From the NCBI GenBank assembly GCA_963632935.1, contig CAVGWA010000001.1, positions 1 to 64,000 on the forward strand: DNA of 64,000 nt, in the 5' to 3' direction. Shown one piece after another: positions 7,966 to 17,298 of the stretch. The position numbers were made by a program, and so were the translations under genes. Each line of letters starts with the position of its first letter. Position 1 is the first letter of the stretch. This DNA is from Coprosoma sp963632935 (GTDB lineage: Bacteria; Bacillota_I; Bacilli_A; RF39; UBA660). The notes under the pieces are model-generated. The model saw only the letters and a list, made by a program, of their open reading frames with translations. It did not search any database and had not been told where the DNA came from.

Positions 7966-10900
7966 TTATATTGTGGATTTCTCATTTGTGCCCTCCTTTT
8001 TGCTATTTTCTATAATTTTCATTAAATCTAAAAGATAGTATATAAAATGTTTTTCTAATTTTATAGTATCCAAAGTTATTGTTAGTTTATTTAATTTCAT
8101 ACTGAAGCGAAACATTCTTGTTAATGATGAAGCTTCATAGAATAATTTTTCTCCATCTATTTGTTCTGTTAATTCTTTACTTAGTGTAATTTCAATTGAA
8201 TTTTTATTTTGTTTTATTTGATTTATATTTAATTTTTCGGCATATTTTTCAAATAATTCTTCGTGCATATATATGATTAAATTTTCTGATAGTTTTCCAA
8301 ATCTATCTTCTAATTCTGTTTTGACGTTTTGTAATGATTTAATTGAATTTATGGTTCCTATTTTTTTATGAATTTCTATTTTTAAATCTTCATCGGTTAC
8401 GTAATTATCATCTATTGATGTTTCTACATTGATCAGTGGCATTTTATCTTTTGGTTCATTGTTTATTATTTCTTTTCCCTGAAGTTTATTTACTTCTTCA
8501 TTTACCATTTGCATAAATAGTTCTATTCCTATGCTGTCTATGTATCCTGCTTGCTGGCTACCTAGTAGATCTCCCGCTCCTCTTATTGATAAATCACGCA
8601 TGGCAATAGCGAAACCACTACCTAATTCGGTAAAGTCTTTTATTACTTTTAATCTTTTTGTTGCTATTTCTGATAGTATTTTTTTGTTATCATACATTAA
8701 ATAACAGTATGCTATTTTGTTACTTCTACCTATTCTTCCTCTTATTTGGTAAAGCTGTGATAGTCCAAAACGATCGGCATCTATTATTATTAGAGTGTTT
8801 GCGGCTTCTATGTCTATTCCTGTTTCAATGATTGTTGTGCATAAAAGAACATCATATTTTTTATTTATGAAGTCCATCATGACGTTTTCTAAATTTTCTT
8901 TTGTCATTTGTCCATGAGCTATAGCTATTTTGGCATCTGGGATTAATTTTTGTAATTCTGATTTTTTACTTTCTATATTTTGGACATTATTATATAAAAT
9001 AAATGTTTGACCGTTTCGGGATAGTTCTTTTATTACAGCATCTTTAATTATTTGTTTATTTTCAGGTAAAACGTAAGTTTGAATTGGATATCTGTCTTTT
9101 GGAGGTGTTTCTATTAATGATAAGCTTCTTATTCCGGCCATTGACATTTGTAGAGTTCTTGGTATTGGTGTGGCTGATAGAGTTAATACATCAATATTAT
9201 TTTTATATTGTTTTATTTTTTCTTTATGTTTAACTCCAAATCTTTGTTCTTCATCTATTACTAATAATCCTAGGTCTTTGAACTTTATGTCATCACTTAG
9301 TATTCTATGGGTGCCAATAAGTAAATCTATGGTTCCTTTTTCTAATTTTTCTTTTATTTCTTTTATTTTTTTAGGTGATATAAATCTATTTAAAATAGCT
9401 ATTTCGACTGGAAAGCTTTTAAAACGTTCTAAGGCATTTTTGTAGTGCTGGTCTGATAATATTGTTGTTGGGCATAATATAGCAGCTTGTTTTCCTGATA
9501 TTATTGCTTTGAATATGGCTCTAAAGGCTACTTCGGTTTTACCATATCCAACATCACCACATAGTAATCTATCCATTGGTTTTGACATTTCCATATCTTT
9601 TTTTATTTCTTCGGTTACTCTTAGTTGATCAGGGGTTTCTGTGTATTTAAATTCTTTTTCAAATTCTAATTGTTCTTTGCCATCTTTTTCAAAGGTGTAA
9701 CCTATTTTTGATTCTCTTATGGCATACATTTTTAATAGGTCTTCAGCTATGTCTTCGGCATGTTTTCTAGCTTTAGCTTTTGTTTTTTGCCAATCGGAGC
9801 TTCCTAGTTTGTTTAGTTTGGGCTGGAAGCCATCTTTAGATGAATATTTTGTTATTAGATCTATTTTTTCAACTGGTATATATAATTTATCATCATCTTT
9901 ATATATTATTGTTAGGTAATCTTTTTTTAATCCGTTTTTTATTATTGTTTTGAGTCCTGTATATCTTCCAATTCCATGGGTACCATGAACGACATAATCT
10001 CCAATGTTTAGTTTTGTTATGTCATTTATTCTTGTTCCATATTTAAATTTTGTTTTGTAATTTATTTCGGATTTTTTTCCATATAGTTCTGCTTCAGTTA
10101 TTACACAATATTGCTCTGTTTGAAAACCTTGAGACAGTTTTTTTGTTATGATGTTTATTTTATTTTCAAATATTTCATTTTCATTTGTATATGTTATTTT
10201 ATCATTTTCTAGGTATTCTAATAGTTTGTTTACTTGATATCTTGTTGTAAGGCAGATAATAACTGTTTTGCTTGATTTTATGTAATCATCTAATCTTTTA
10301 TTTATGGTTTTTGCTTCTTTTGGAAATGGTTCGATATTTACTTTTTTATATACTATTTTATCTTTTATGTTTGATGATATTTCATCTAATTGTTCAAAAT
10401 ATATTGGATTTGTTACTTTTATTTCATCGAATTTAAACATATACTTAGTATTTTGATTTATACTTTTGTTATAGTTATCTATTTCGTCTATTAAAAGTTC
10501 ATAGTTGGTTAACAGATTGTGATAGTTATCAAATATTATCTCAGGGTTATCAAGGTAACCTTTTATGTTTGTTACACCTTGTTCTTGTTTTAACGCTTCG
10601 TGCTTGGCATTAAAGGTGTATTCATTTAATATGGTTTCTGTGTTTGGATAAATTGTTATTTCATTTATTTTATTTGTTGTAAGTTGTGTATTTATATTAA
10701 ATGTTTTTATACTGTCTATTTCATCACCCCAGAATTCTATACGTACTGGATTTTCTTCATTTATGGGAAATATATCTAATACAAAACCACGGGACGCTAA
10801 TTCACCTGTCATATTTACGGTTATTTCTTTTTTATAGCCTAAGGCAAAAAGTTTTTCAACTAATTCATTTATTTTGTATTCTTGACCTTTTTTTAATTTG

Positions 10901-11268
10901 ATATTACTTTTTTTAAACAGGTTTTTATCTGGAAGATATCTTAAATATCCCATTAAGTTTGTTATAACTATTGATGGTGATGAGTTTATTATGTTATTCA
11001 TTGTTTCTAATCTTGTTGTTTTAAGTTCTGGTGATGATGCTATGGCAACTGATGTGATGAAGTCATCCATGGGGAAAAGCCATACTTTGTCAGTATGGTT
11101 AATAAGTGAATTATATAGTTTCTCAGAGTCATGCAGGTTTGATGTTACTATTAGTACCGATTTATTTTCTTTCTTAAACTTATTTAATATATATATACTT
11201 TTTAGTTCACTATTAAGTCCAATTAATTCATGAGCAGATTTTTTAAATATGTTATCTAAAAAACTCAA
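7966..11268 (-). CDS. mfd: Transcription-repair coupling factor Mfd
   Basis: 1100 aa, close to the family's ~1150. The N-terminal UvrB-homology region is followed by the RNA-polymerase interaction domain (GDYVVHGTHGIGRYTGL). The SF2 motor has GDVGYGKTE (Walker A), the VIDEEQRFG box and motif VI QIRGRIGRS, and a C-terminal TRCF domain ends the protein. Mfd releases RNA polymerase stalled at lesions and recruits UvrA for nucleotide-excision repair. Its start lies 4 bp after the pth stop codon, the common Firmicute pth-mfd pairing, so the two are co-transcribed. Confidence 0.97.
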   Translation of the reverse strand: MSFLDNIFKKSAHELIGLNSELKSIYILNKFKKENKSVLIVTSNLHDSEKLYNSLINHTDKVWLFPMDDFITSVAIASSPELKTTRLETMNNIINSSPSIVITNLMGYLRYLPDKNLFKKSNIKLKKGQEYKINELVEKLFALGYKKEITVNMTGELASRGFVLDIFPINEENPVRIEFWGDEIDSIKTFNINTQLTTNKINEITIYPNTETILNEYTFNAKHEALKQEQGVTNIKGYLDNPEIIFDNYHNLLTNYELLIDEIDNYNKSINQNTKYMFKFDEIKVTNPIYFEQLDEISSNIKDKIVYKKVNIEPFPKEAKTINKRLDDYIKSSKTVIICLTTRYQVNKLLEYLENDKITYTNENEIFENKINIITKKLSQGFQTEQYCVITEAELYGKKSEINYKTKFKYGTRINDITKLNIGDYVVHGTHGIGRYTGLKTIIKNGLKKDYLTIIYKDDDKLYIPVEKIDLITKYSSKDGFQPKLNKLGSSDWQKTKAKARKHAEDIAEDLLKMYAIRESKIGYTFEKDGKEQLEFEKEFKYTETPDQLRVTEEIKKDMEMSKPMDRLLCGDVGYGKTEVAFRAIFKAIISGKQAAILCPTTILSDQHYKNALERFKSFPVEIAILNRFISPKKIKEIKEKLEKGTIDLLIGTHRILSDDIKFKDLGLLVIDEEQRFGVKHKEKIKQYKNNIDVLTLSATPIPRTLQMSMAGIRSLSLIETPPKDRYPIQTYVLPENKQIIKDAVIKELSRNGQTFILYNNVQNIESKKSELQKLIPDAKIAIAHGQMTKENLENVMMDFINKKYDVLLCTTIIETGIDIEAANTLIIIDADRFGLSQLYQIRGRIGRSNKIAYCYLMYDNKKILSEIATKRLKVIKDFTELGSGFAIAMRDLSIRGAGDLLGSQQAGYIDSIGIELFMQMVNEEVNKLQGKEIINNEPKDKMPLINVETSIDDNYVTDEDLKIEIHKKIGTINSIKSLQNVKTELEDRFGKLSENLIIYMHEELFEKYAEKLNINQIKQNKNSIEITLSKELTEQIDGEKLFYEASSLTRMFRFSMKLNKLTITLDTIKLEKHFIYYLLDLMKIIENSKKEGTNEKSTI

Positions 11269-11272
11269 GTTA

Positions 11273-11833
11273 TTACCTCCTATTATATTTGTTCATTAAA
11301 TTATCAAATGACATTTGAAGATAATCATTTAATATTTGTGGAGCTTCATCAGTTATTTGATTCAATTGATTCAATTCATCTTTTGGCATTTTTCCTATTA
11401 CGTAGTCTATTTTATCATTTGTGCCAACTTTAGAAATTCCTATTTTTATTCTTTTATATTGGTTTGTTTTTAGATGATTTTCGATGTTTTTTAATCCGTT
11501 ATGACCAGCAGGAGAACCTTTATATTTTAATTTTATTTTTCCAAGTGGTGTATCTAGGTCATCACATATTATTAATATATCTTTAGGTTCAATTTTATAA
11601 AATTTACAAAAGTCATTTACTACTTCACCAGATAGGTTCATATATTTTTGTGGTTTTAATAATATTATTTTTTCATCATTTTGTATAAATTCGCAATATA
11701 ATCCTTTGAATTTTTCTTTGGTAAATTCTATGTTTTTTGATTCAGCAAATTTATCTATAAATTTAAATCCTGCATTATGTCTTGTGTTTTCATATTCTTT
11801 TCCTGGGTTTCCAAGACCTACAATTAATTTCAT
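11273..11833 (-). CDS. pth: Peptidyl-tRNA hydrolase
   Basis: 186 aa from the chosen start. MKLIVGLGNPGKEYENTRHNAGF holds the catalytic His and the substrate Asn of the Pth fold. LKPQKYMNLSG and ILIICDDLDTPLG, with KYKGSPAGHNGLKN, complete the signature motifs. It recycles peptidyl-tRNA dropped from ribosomes and is essential in bacteria. An ATG six codons upstream (11851) exists, but AAAGGTGAT spaced 6 bp before the ATG at 11833 and family alignment favour the shorter form. It is followed directly by mfd. Confidence 0.95.
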   Translation of the reverse strand: MKLIVGLGNPGKEYENTRHNAGFKFIDKFAESKNIEFTKEKFKGLYCEFIQNDEKIILLKPQKYMNLSGEVVNDFCKFYKIEPKDILIICDDLDTPLGKIKLKYKGSPAGHNGLKNIENHLKTNQYKRIKIGISKVGTNDKIDYVIGKMPKDELNQLNQITDEAPQILNDYLQMSFDNLMNKYNRR

Positions 11834-11886
11834 TTTGATCACCTTTTTCATAGGTATTATACTATAATTTTTAATAATCTCAAATA

Positions 11887-11909
11887 GAAAAAGGTTCTTT
11901 TTTGAACCT
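11887..11909 (-). terminator. Intrinsic terminator after addA
   Basis: On the minus strand AGGTTC (909-904) pairs with GAACCT (897-892) of the same numbering thousand, across six A, then T5. The addA stop codon lies in the stem. It separates the SNF2-addB-addA block from pth-mfd. Confidence 0.7.
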
Positions 11910-14900
11910 AACTTATTTGTTTTAATGTTTCATCTATTATTGAATATAGATATATTTTAGTTGGTTTGTTATTTATGCTTTCGATGTAATTTTTATAACC
12001 TTTTAATTGATTTATATATGCTTCATCTTTTATATTTTTTAGTTTATAATCTACGATTATATTTTCATTTTCTTTTATTAAAAGGAGATCTATTATTCCA
12101 TGATATTCTTCTTTATCTTCATATATAAATTCATATTCTTTGTATATTTTTTGTGTGTCGTTTAATATACCAGAGTCTATGAATGATTTAACCTTATTCT
12201 TTTCGTAATTAGTTAAACCTTCAAAGTTTGGATTTTTAAAGTCTATGTTTTCAAATATACTATGCATTTTTAAACCAAATTCTATGTTTTGTTTTTCTTC
12301 TTTGTTATACAGCTTATGAGATTGTTTTGAGAAATGATTTTGATTTATTATTTCTTTTTTTATGTTTAATTCTTTTATATTTAGTTTTTCGTTTGTTTTT
12401 TCTTTATATTCACCAGTTTTTGATAAATTATAAGCTTTTGTTAGATTTAATTTTTCTATATTAACATCTTTTATATATTTTTCTAATGATTGATAGATTG
12501 AATTTAAAATGCTTTGAAATGATATGTATTTTAATCTAATATCATCTGATATTATTCCATTTTCTTTATATACTAATGGATTTTCCATTGATGATATTAA
12601 TATAATTTTTTCTCTAGCTCTTGTTAGGGCGACATAAAATAATCTTAGTCTTTCAGAAATTTCTTCTTTCATATACTTATTTTTTAGTAGTGTTTTTAAG
12701 ATTGTTGATTTTATATTTTCATCATAATATGGAATTATAAGTCCATATTCTTTTTGAAAGTAAAATAGATTTTTTAAATCTGATATATTGAATTTTTTTT
12801 CTAGTGATGTGAAGTAGCATATTGGAAATTCTAGCCCTTTTGATGCATGAATTGTCATTATTTTTACTGAGTTTGAATTATCTTTATTAAGTGAAAGTTT
12901 TATATCTAGTTTTGTTTCTAATACTTCAGTTAGATAATCATAAAATTCATTTATTTGATAGCCTAGTTTATCACAGTTTTGAGCGATGGAGATTATGGAG
13001 TCTATTACTGTTATTCTTTGATTTATGTTTCCTGCTTTAATCATTTTCATATATATGTCAAATGATTCTATTATTTCATTTATTAGTTGTTCGTTTGTTT
13101 TTTCGTTTATGTTTTCTTTTAATTTTTTACATTTGTGGTATATTTCACTATTTTCAAATTTTTTTGATTTTATCATTTGGAATATTTCATTATCGTTTAT
13201 TTCAAATAGATAACTACGAGCTAGCGAGGTGAAGGAATAGATAAATTCTTGGTCTTTTGTTTCTTTTAATATTAGATTGTATATGTGTTTTAATAAAACT
13301 ATTTCATCTGATGTATTAATAGCTTTATCACGATAGATTGTTAATGGAATGTTTAGGTATTCAAATATTTTTTTGTATAGTTCAAATGTAGTTGATCTAT
13401 CTATTAATATGGCTATATCTTTATATTCTAATAGTTTTTTTTCACCTGTGTTTTTATCCATTATTTCATATTTTCCGATTTTTTGTTTTATGTCGTTAGC
13501 AACGGTAAATATTTCTATTTCTTCTTTGGTGTATGGTTTTTCTTTATCTTTTTTGTAATTAAGAATTTCCATGTCATAGTTTTCTTTGTTTATTTCATTA
13601 TATGATGTGTTTCCAAATATCATTTGATGTGAGGCTATGTAATCGGCACCACCTAGTGATACATCCATTATTTGATTAAACATATTATTTATATTGTTTA
13701 ATACGGTAGATCTTGATCTAAAGTTTTTATTTAAGTCTATCTTTATTCCGTTTTCGTTTTTGGAATATTTTTCATATTTATTTTTGAATAATGAAGGGTT
13801 CGCGTTTCTAAAACGGTAGATTGATTGTTTTATATCACCCACCATGTATACGTTGTTTTTTTCGATGTATGATATGAATTTTTCTTGGATATCATTGGTA
13901 TCTTGATATTCATCTATTAGTATTTCTTGATATTTTTCTTTTAATTCATTTCGAATATCTTTATTGTTTTCTAGTAAATTAATGGCAAGTGATGATATAT
14001 CTATGAATTCAAATGCGTTTTTTTCATATTTAAATTTTTTTGTTTTTTCATCTAATTTTAGAATGATTTGAATAATTATTTCTACGTTATCTTTTGTTTT
14101 ATATAGGCTTTCTTTTATTTCTTCTTCACTTTCATATTTAACTAGTTCTATTAATTCTTTGACTGTGTTTGAAAGGTTTGTTTTGATTTCTTTTGCTTCT
14201 TCGGTACTGTTACGTGGCAGAGGTGGGAGTTTGGGCGGAATTGTTTGTTTTATTTCATCATAGGTATTTGATGATAACAGATTATTTAATGTAGTTTCTA
14301 TTTTTTCTAGATAATCTCCTTCAATGTAGAAACTAAGCGATTTTATGAGGCATTTTATTTCGTTTTGTTTTTCTTTTATTAATTTTTGGTATTCATTAAT
14401 ATACTCATTTATTTTATTTTCATTATAATAATTATTAATGTAGTTTGTTAAGTAGTTTGTTTTATTATATATATTATCTAGGTTTTCATTTAATTTTAAG
14501 ATTTCCTTTTTTATGTTTTCATCATCTTTTAAGGTAAATTCATCGATGAATTTTAAAAATTTTTCGTCTTTGTTTTCATAGTAGTTATCAAATATTTCAT
14601 CTATTATGTGTTTTTTTTCTATTTTCATGATACTAGCATCTACTATAGATATATCTGGTGATATGTTTAATAGATGACTATATTTTTTTACTAAGGAAAG
14701 TGCATAGGCATCAAAGGTTGTTATGTCGGCTGTATCTACTTTTTCTAATTGATTATTTAAATTTTCTTTTATTATTTTATTTCTTATTCTTTCTTTCATT
14801 TCGGCTGCGGCGGCGTTTGTGAATGTTAGTACAAGAAGGTTTTCTATGTCTATGTTTTGTTTTAGTTTTGTTATTACTCTTTCTGAAAGTACGGCTGTTT

Positions 14901-14985
14901 TACCACTACCGGCTCCAGCAGATACGATTATGTTGCTTCCAGATTTGTTTATGGCATCACTTTGTTCTTTTGTCCATTTAGGCAT
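11908..14985 (-). CDS. addA: AddAB helicase-nuclease, subunit A
   Basis: 1025 aa. The UvrD/Rep-like helicase begins with WTKEQSDAIN (Q motif) and SAGAGSGKTAVL (Walker A, ~residues 22-33). ILIDEYQDTN is Walker B, TIHASKGLEFP is motif V and YVALTRAREK is motif VI. The C-terminal RecB-type nuclease has the IIVDYKLKN motif. With AddB it resects double-strand breaks for RecA loading. The ATG at 14985 has AAGGTGAT upstream; an earlier GTG is less likely. It overlaps the 3' end of addB by 8 bp. At 1025 aa it is shorter than the ~1230 of B. subtilis. Confidence 0.95.
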   Translation of the reverse strand: MPKWTKEQSDAINKSGSNIIVSAGAGSGKTAVLSERVITKLKQNIDIENLLVLTFTNAAAAEMKERIRNKIIKENLNNQLEKVDTADITTFDAYALSLVKKYSHLLNISPDISIVDASIMKIEKKHIIDEIFDNYYENKDEKFLKFIDEFTLKDDENIKKEILKLNENLDNIYNKTNYLTNYINNYYNENKINEYINEYQKLIKEKQNEIKCLIKSLSFYIEGDYLEKIETTLNNLLSSNTYDEIKQTIPPKLPPLPRNSTEEAKEIKTNLSNTVKELIELVKYESEEEIKESLYKTKDNVEIIIQIILKLDEKTKKFKYEKNAFEFIDISSLAINLLENNKDIRNELKEKYQEILIDEYQDTNDIQEKFISYIEKNNVYMVGDIKQSIYRFRNANPSLFKNKYEKYSKNENGIKIDLNKNFRSRSTVLNNINNMFNQIMDVSLGGADYIASHQMIFGNTSYNEINKENYDMEILNYKKDKEKPYTKEEIEIFTVANDIKQKIGKYEIMDKNTGEKKLLEYKDIAILIDRSTTFELYKKIFEYLNIPLTIYRDKAINTSDEIVLLKHIYNLILKETKDQEFIYSFTSLARSYLFEINDNEIFQMIKSKKFENSEIYHKCKKLKENINEKTNEQLINEIIESFDIYMKMIKAGNINQRITVIDSIISIAQNCDKLGYQINEFYDYLTEVLETKLDIKLSLNKDNSNSVKIMTIHASKGLEFPICYFTSLEKKFNISDLKNLFYFQKEYGLIIPYYDENIKSTILKTLLKNKYMKEEISERLRLFYVALTRAREKIILISSMENPLVYKENGIISDDIRLKYISFQSILNSIYQSLEKYIKDVNIEKLNLTKAYNLSKTGEYKEKTNEKLNIKELNIKKEIINQNHFSKQSHKLYNKEEKQNIEFGLKMHSIFENIDFKNPNFEGLTNYEKNKVKSFIDSGILNDTQKIYKEYEFIYEDKEEYHGIIDLLLIKENENIIVDYKLKNIKDEAYINQLKGYKNYIESINNKPTKIYLYSIIDETLKQIS

Positions 14986-17260
14986 TTTTATCACCTTCTA
15001 TTATTTCTTTAAATTTTGTTTCTTTTAGGTCTTTTATATTTTCTTCTTTTACAAAGCATAGGTCTTTAAATGTGCAATTTTGGCAACTTATGTTTTTATT
15101 ATTTATACGTTTTGGATTTATTTTAAAGTTTGTATTTAATATGTTATTTATGGCTTTTTCGATGTTTTCATCTACGATGTTTGCTAATTTATCTATTTGA
15201 TCTTTTTCTATTAATTTTGTGTATGTATAAAATCCTTTTTGTGTTTTTTTCATGCCACTTATTATTTCACTGTTTTCATATGTTGAGTCGATGTTTTGGA
15301 TTATATTTTCATCATTTATTGTATAACCAATTAGTTTTAGGTTTGATTTTGTTTCTTTTTCTGGGTTAGTACTATCTGTTGATGTTTTGTTTAATATTTT
15401 TTGAAGGTAAAACCCATTTACTTGATATTTTTCGCCTAGGCCTTTTCTTATTAAGTATATGTAGGTAGGTAGTTGCATGTTTAGTCCATAGTTTATGTTA
15501 TCTAAGGTTTGATTTATTGTACCTGTTTTATAATCTATGATGATGGTGTTTTTTTCATCATAGTTTATTTTGTCAATTATTCCTTTGAATTTTATGTTTA
15601 TTTCGTTTGATTTATTTATTTCTATAAATTTTTCGGTTAAGTGGTTTTTATATGTTGATTTTTCCTCTTGCCATTTGATTGTTTCGATGTTTTGTTTTAA
15701 TACACTATATAATTTTTTTAGGTAGAATTTTTCTTTAGGATTTAGATTTTTGTCTTTTAAGTATGATTGATAGCATGTTTTTAAATCAAAGTTTTTGTTA
15801 TACATTTGTGATAGACAATAGTGAAATATATTTCCAATTAATATTGGAAATGTTTCTTCGTATGGATCTAGTTTTAAGATGTTTTTTATGTAGTATTTGA
15901 ATGGACATAGTGCATAATTATTAAGGGCTGTATATGATAGTGTGAGTGAATTTCCAATATAGTTTTTAAAATTTTCTTTGTTTATGTTTGTATATTCATT
16001 TTTATATGTTTTATATTCTATATTTGGATATGTATTATAAAGTATAGATAAATTTTCGTTTTTTTCATTATAATCAAAGTAATTATCTAAGTATATTCCT
16101 AATGAAAGTGTGTTATAGTTATTTGAATATGTGAATGTTTGGTTATGTTCTTTTATTATTTTTAAGTTTAAGTCATTTATTATGAATGATGGATAATATG
16201 TATTGAATGTATCTTTTAGTTTGTATGAAAGTGTTATATTAGGAAATGATTTTATTATGTATTTTATTTTTTCATTTTCTATTTTATTTTTTTGATATGA
16301 GGTTAATATGCCTAAGTTTTGTTTTTCTTTATTGCTTATTAGGTCGTCATCTTTGTATATTTTTGGGATTATTCCTTGGTTTAGACCTAGTATGTAGTAA
16401 TGCTTTGTTTTATCGTTTATTTGGTCAATGTCTATTATTTGAACTGCATTTTTTACTATTTTTGTTTTTTGTTTTAACGTTTTAAGATTATTAATTATTA
16501 TTTCTATTGATGTTTCATCTATTTTAGGAATATATATATTATTTAATAAATCTATTATTTGGTTTTTTATCTCACTTTCTTCTATGTTTTCTAATGATAT
16601 TTGCAGGTCTTTTGTTTTTTTTAATGCTTTTATAAAATTTTGGACTTGTTCTGAACTATAAATTGATTTTGATTCATTAAAATTAAATGGTATTTTAAAT
16701 AGATTAAATATTCTTGTTAGTTCTGTTTTGTAATCGTTTGTTATTCCTGAGATAAATATGTTATTTATATCTATTTTGTTTAGTTTTTCTATTATATCTT
16801 GAGCGAGGAATACTAGTTCTTCTTTTTGCGATTGAAATTCATGAACATTTGGAGTTAGATTGCCTCTTTTATTTTTTATGATGTTTATTTCATATTTTTT
16901 TAATTCATTTAGTATGTATGGGTCTAATGTTTCGTCTATTACGGTTATTTTTTTTATTTTTTCTTTGAATAATTTATTTTCTTCAAGCAAATTATTTTCT
17001 TTTAATTCCTCATAAAAAGGTAATATTTTTTCTGTTTTAATTAGGATGTTTTTTAAATATTTTTGAGCGGACGCATATTTTAAATTATGTTTTTTCATTA
17101 GAAAATACAAACTTTCTTTTTTAGGTTTTTCAAGGTAGTTATTTAAAAATTCTTGTTTATTTAATATTTTTTGATTTATTATTTCTTTTTCTTGTGTGGC
17201 TTTTTTTAATATTTCCTTTTTTATGTAGTTTGGGGCAATTACTATTTCTTCTATGTTCAT
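14978..17260 (-). CDS. addB: AddAB helicase-nuclease, subunit B (short form)
   Basis: 760 aa against ~1150 in B. subtilis. The N-terminal half is a degenerate helicase-like region with no recognisable Walker A. The C-terminal PDDEXK nuclease carries IIDYKTGTINQ. Four cysteines in the AddB pattern could hold a 4Fe-4S cluster: one in YALCPFKYYIKN and three in SCQNCTFKDLC near the C-terminus. This arrangement and the position directly before addA identify it despite divergence. AGGA lies before the ATG. It follows the SNF2 gene by 38 bp on the same strand. The N-terminal motor region appears reduced. Confidence 0.85.
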   Translation of the reverse strand: MNIEEIVIAPNYIKKEILKKATQEKEIINQKILNKQEFLNNYLEKPKKESLYFLMKKHNLKYASAQKYLKNILIKTEKILPFYEELKENNLLEENKLFKEKIKKITVIDETLDPYILNELKKYEINIIKNKRGNLTPNVHEFQSQKEELVFLAQDIIEKLNKIDINNIFISGITNDYKTELTRIFNLFKIPFNFNESKSIYSSEQVQNFIKALKKTKDLQISLENIEESEIKNQIIDLLNNIYIPKIDETSIEIIINNLKTLKQKTKIVKNAVQIIDIDQINDKTKHYYILGLNQGIIPKIYKDDDLISNKEKQNLGILTSYQKNKIENEKIKYIIKSFPNITLSYKLKDTFNTYYPSFIINDLNLKIIKEHNQTFTYSNNYNTLSLGIYLDNYFDYNEKNENLSILYNTYPNIEYKTYKNEYTNINKENFKNYIGNSLTLSYTALNNYALCPFKYYIKNILKLDPYEETFPILIGNIFHYCLSQMYNKNFDLKTCYQSYLKDKNLNPKEKFYLKKLYSVLKQNIETIKWQEEKSTYKNHLTEKFIEINKSNEINIKFKGIIDKINYDEKNTIIIDYKTGTINQTLDNINYGLNMQLPTYIYLIRKGLGEKYQVNGFYLQKILNKTSTDSTNPEKETKSNLKLIGYTINDENIIQNIDSTYENSEIISGMKKTQKGFYTYTKLIEKDQIDKLANIVDENIEKAINNILNTNFKINPKRINNKNISCQNCTFKDLCFVKEENIKDLKETKFKEIIEGDKNA

Positions 17261-17298
17261 ATTATTCCTACTTTCTTTTTTTATTATATCACAATGAC

